Below, one piece after another: positions 5,910-6,601 of a stretch of DNA of 6,601 nucleotides; positions within the stretch are counted from its first letter, which is position 1, and every line of letters begins with the position of its first letter. Position numbers and translations under genes: made by a program. The DNA comes from Lachnospiraceae bacterium (GTDB taxonomy: Bacteria; Bacillota; Clostridia; Lachnospirales; Lachnospiraceae): NCBI GenBank assembly GCA_024695225.1, contig JAILIO010000268.1, forward strand, positions 1-6,601, read 5' to 3'. The notes under the pieces were generated by a model, which did not search any database, was not told the DNA's origin, and was given only the letters and a program-made list of their open reading frames with translations.

Positions 5910-6450
5910 CGGTATAAATGTATTTGAAATATATAAGGAAGAGATAGCTCAGATAGAGAGGCTGACCCCCGGGGAAAGGGAGGCTGCCTTTCTGAATTCC
6001 ATGGCCGGGGATGTGTCCGCGCAGAAGACACTTGCAAATGATTTCCTGCCGGATGTAGTGGACATCTCCAGGCTTTATCTGGATCAGGGAGTCCCGGTGG
6101 AGGAACTTGTGAGCCAGGGAAATGAGGCTCTTGTGGAGGGGGTTAAACTTTTGGCGCCCTTTTCTGACAGGGAGGAAGCTGAAAGCGCTCTGGTTAGAAT
6201 GATCATGAACGCCATGGAGGATCTGATAGAGGAAGAGGGCAGGGAAAGAGAGAGCGCAGGAAAGATCGCAGATCAGGTGAATGAAGTGGCAGATGCCGCC
6301 ACAGCCTACTTTGAAGAGACCGGAAGGGATGCGGATATGGCAGCTCTTGCGGAGAAGACAGGTTTTGATGAGTCTTATATAAGGGATGCCCAGCGCATGT
6401 CCGGAAACAGGATAGCCCATCTGGAAAAGACAGACGGGTCCGCTTCCTGA
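5899..6450 (+). CDS. Degenerate sigma-70-like protein, no region 4
   Basis: A 183-residue soluble, acidic protein. Residues about 8-48 (YKEEIAQIERLTPGERE, then GDVSAQKTLANDFLPDVV) resemble sigma region 1.2 running into 2.1. Residues 50-75, with VPVEELVSQGNEALVEGV (65-82 region), match the 2.1-2.2 core-polymerase-binding helix, where RpoD-type factors read DLIQEGNLGLMRAV. The promoter-melting and -10-recognising parts (2.3-2.4, rich in aromatic residues) are replaced by an acidic helix at about 85-115 with no tryptophan. Residues 115-162 (KIADQVNEVADAATAYFEE, GRDADMAALAEKTGFDESYI) resemble region 3, where sigma factors read LGREPTPEEIAEEMGI. There is no region 4. It may bind RNA polymerase core or another regulator without recognising promoters. 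The ATG lies within the upstream gene with weak spacing (GGGG at 5885-5888, GGAG at 5893-5896), which points to translational coupling. Sigma-like origin is likely; function unknown. Confidence 0.88.
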   Translation: MDSDGINVFEIYKEEIAQIERLTPGEREAAFLNSMAGDVSAQKTLANDFLPDVVDISRLYLDQGVPVEELVSQGNEALVEGVKLLAPFSDREEAESALVRMIMNAMEDLIEEEGRERESAGKIADQVNEVADAATAYFEETGRDADMAALAEKTGFDESYIRDAQRMSGNRIAHLEKTDGSAS

Positions 6451-6499
6451 CCGGGAGAGACAGTGTGCCCCCGACAATGAATGCCCGAAAGGATAATGA
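6451..6499 (+). promoter_or_regulatory. Short intergenic gap with RBS of the next gene
   Basis: A 49-bp gap without promoter or terminator that I can see. It ends with AAAGGA (6488-6493), six bases before the ATG at 6500, so the downstream gene is probably read on the same transcript. Confidence 0.6.
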
Positions 6500-6601
6500 A
6501 TGGAAAACGATTTTAAATATATAATACAGGATTTCGACGGTGTTTATATTGGCGCCAAATACACCTTTGACGAACTGGTGAACGGAGAGGATGTGCCTCC
6601 G
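6500..6601 (+). CDS. Start of a third operon gene, cut by window edge
   Basis: An open frame of 34 codons runs from ATG 6500 to the last base, beginning MENDFKYIIQDFDGVYIG and continuing into a charged stretch with DELVNGEDVPP. The RBS AAAGGA is well placed. A nearby ATG at 6496 is out of frame and stops after six codons, so 6500 is the likely start. The N-terminus is hydrophilic with no signal peptide. The visible part is too short to assign a family; the FDG stretch alone is not enough to call a HAD-type enzyme because it lacks the DxDx(T/V) pattern. It is probably co-transcribed with the sigma-like gene. Confidence 0.7.
   Translation, partial: MENDFKYIIQDFDGVYIGAKYTFDELVNGEDVPP

Noticed and set aside
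5809..6477. A 222-codon minus-strand open frame opposite the sigma-like gene
   Set aside because: It spans the end of one real gene and all of another. The sense product has sigma-like regions; the antisense one has no recognisable domain or clear RBS.
6477..6521. A 14-codon open frame starting at 6477 ahead of the last gene
   Set aside because: It lacks an RBS of its own and overlaps the well-supported RBS and start at 6500 in another frame.

Overview
The window looks like a chromosomal piece of an anaerobic, low-to-mid GC Firmicute, most likely a Clostridia / Lachnospiraceae-type gut bacterium. This is inferred from a very large fused 2-hydroxyacyl-CoA dehydratase activase-type protein (a family typical of strict anaerobes), strong AGGAGG ribosome binding sites, sigma-A style promoters and frequent ATA/AGA/AGG codons. 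No sequence search was run, so the taxon is an inference. No mobile element, tRNA, rRNA, CRISPR array or riboswitch was seen.

Layout. Bases 1-160 are an AT-rich upstream region with two inverted repeats, a possible promoter and a clear ribosome binding site. They lead into a small + strand gene for a 96-residue protein of unknown function (161-451). This gene converges on a 1430-residue minus-strand gene (529-4821), and the gap between them carries a hairpin. A second, better terminator-like hairpin for the small gene lies inside the last codons of the large gene. The large protein contains two BadF/BcrA/HgdC-type ATPase modules in tandem, a short cysteine cluster, a DUF2229-type region and an HgdB-like C-terminal part. 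It is probably an ATP-dependent, iron-sulfur electron-activating enzyme whose substrate is unknown. No separate dehydratase subunit genes lie in the window.

The 167-bp divergent intergenic region (4822-4988) holds two convincing back-to-back promoters. The leftward leader also carries a string of short palindromes. To the right is an operon-like run on the + strand. Its first gene encodes a six-helix rhomboid-fold membrane protein that lacks the catalytic GxSG serine and the TM6 histidine, and that ends in a Cys/His zinc-finger-like tail (4989-5909). The second overlaps it by 11 nt and encodes a 183-residue sigma-70-like protein with regions resembling 1.2/2.1-2.2 and 3 but no region 4 and no recognisable 2.4 (5899-6450). 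The third is a gene cut by the window edge (6500 onward).

How they may work together. The activase and the rightward operon share a divergent control region but have no obvious biochemical link. The coupled pseudo-rhomboid and degenerate sigma-like proteins are the most unusual part. Their overlap suggests a joint role, perhaps a membrane-linked regulatory pair, but that is inference from gene order and domain content only.
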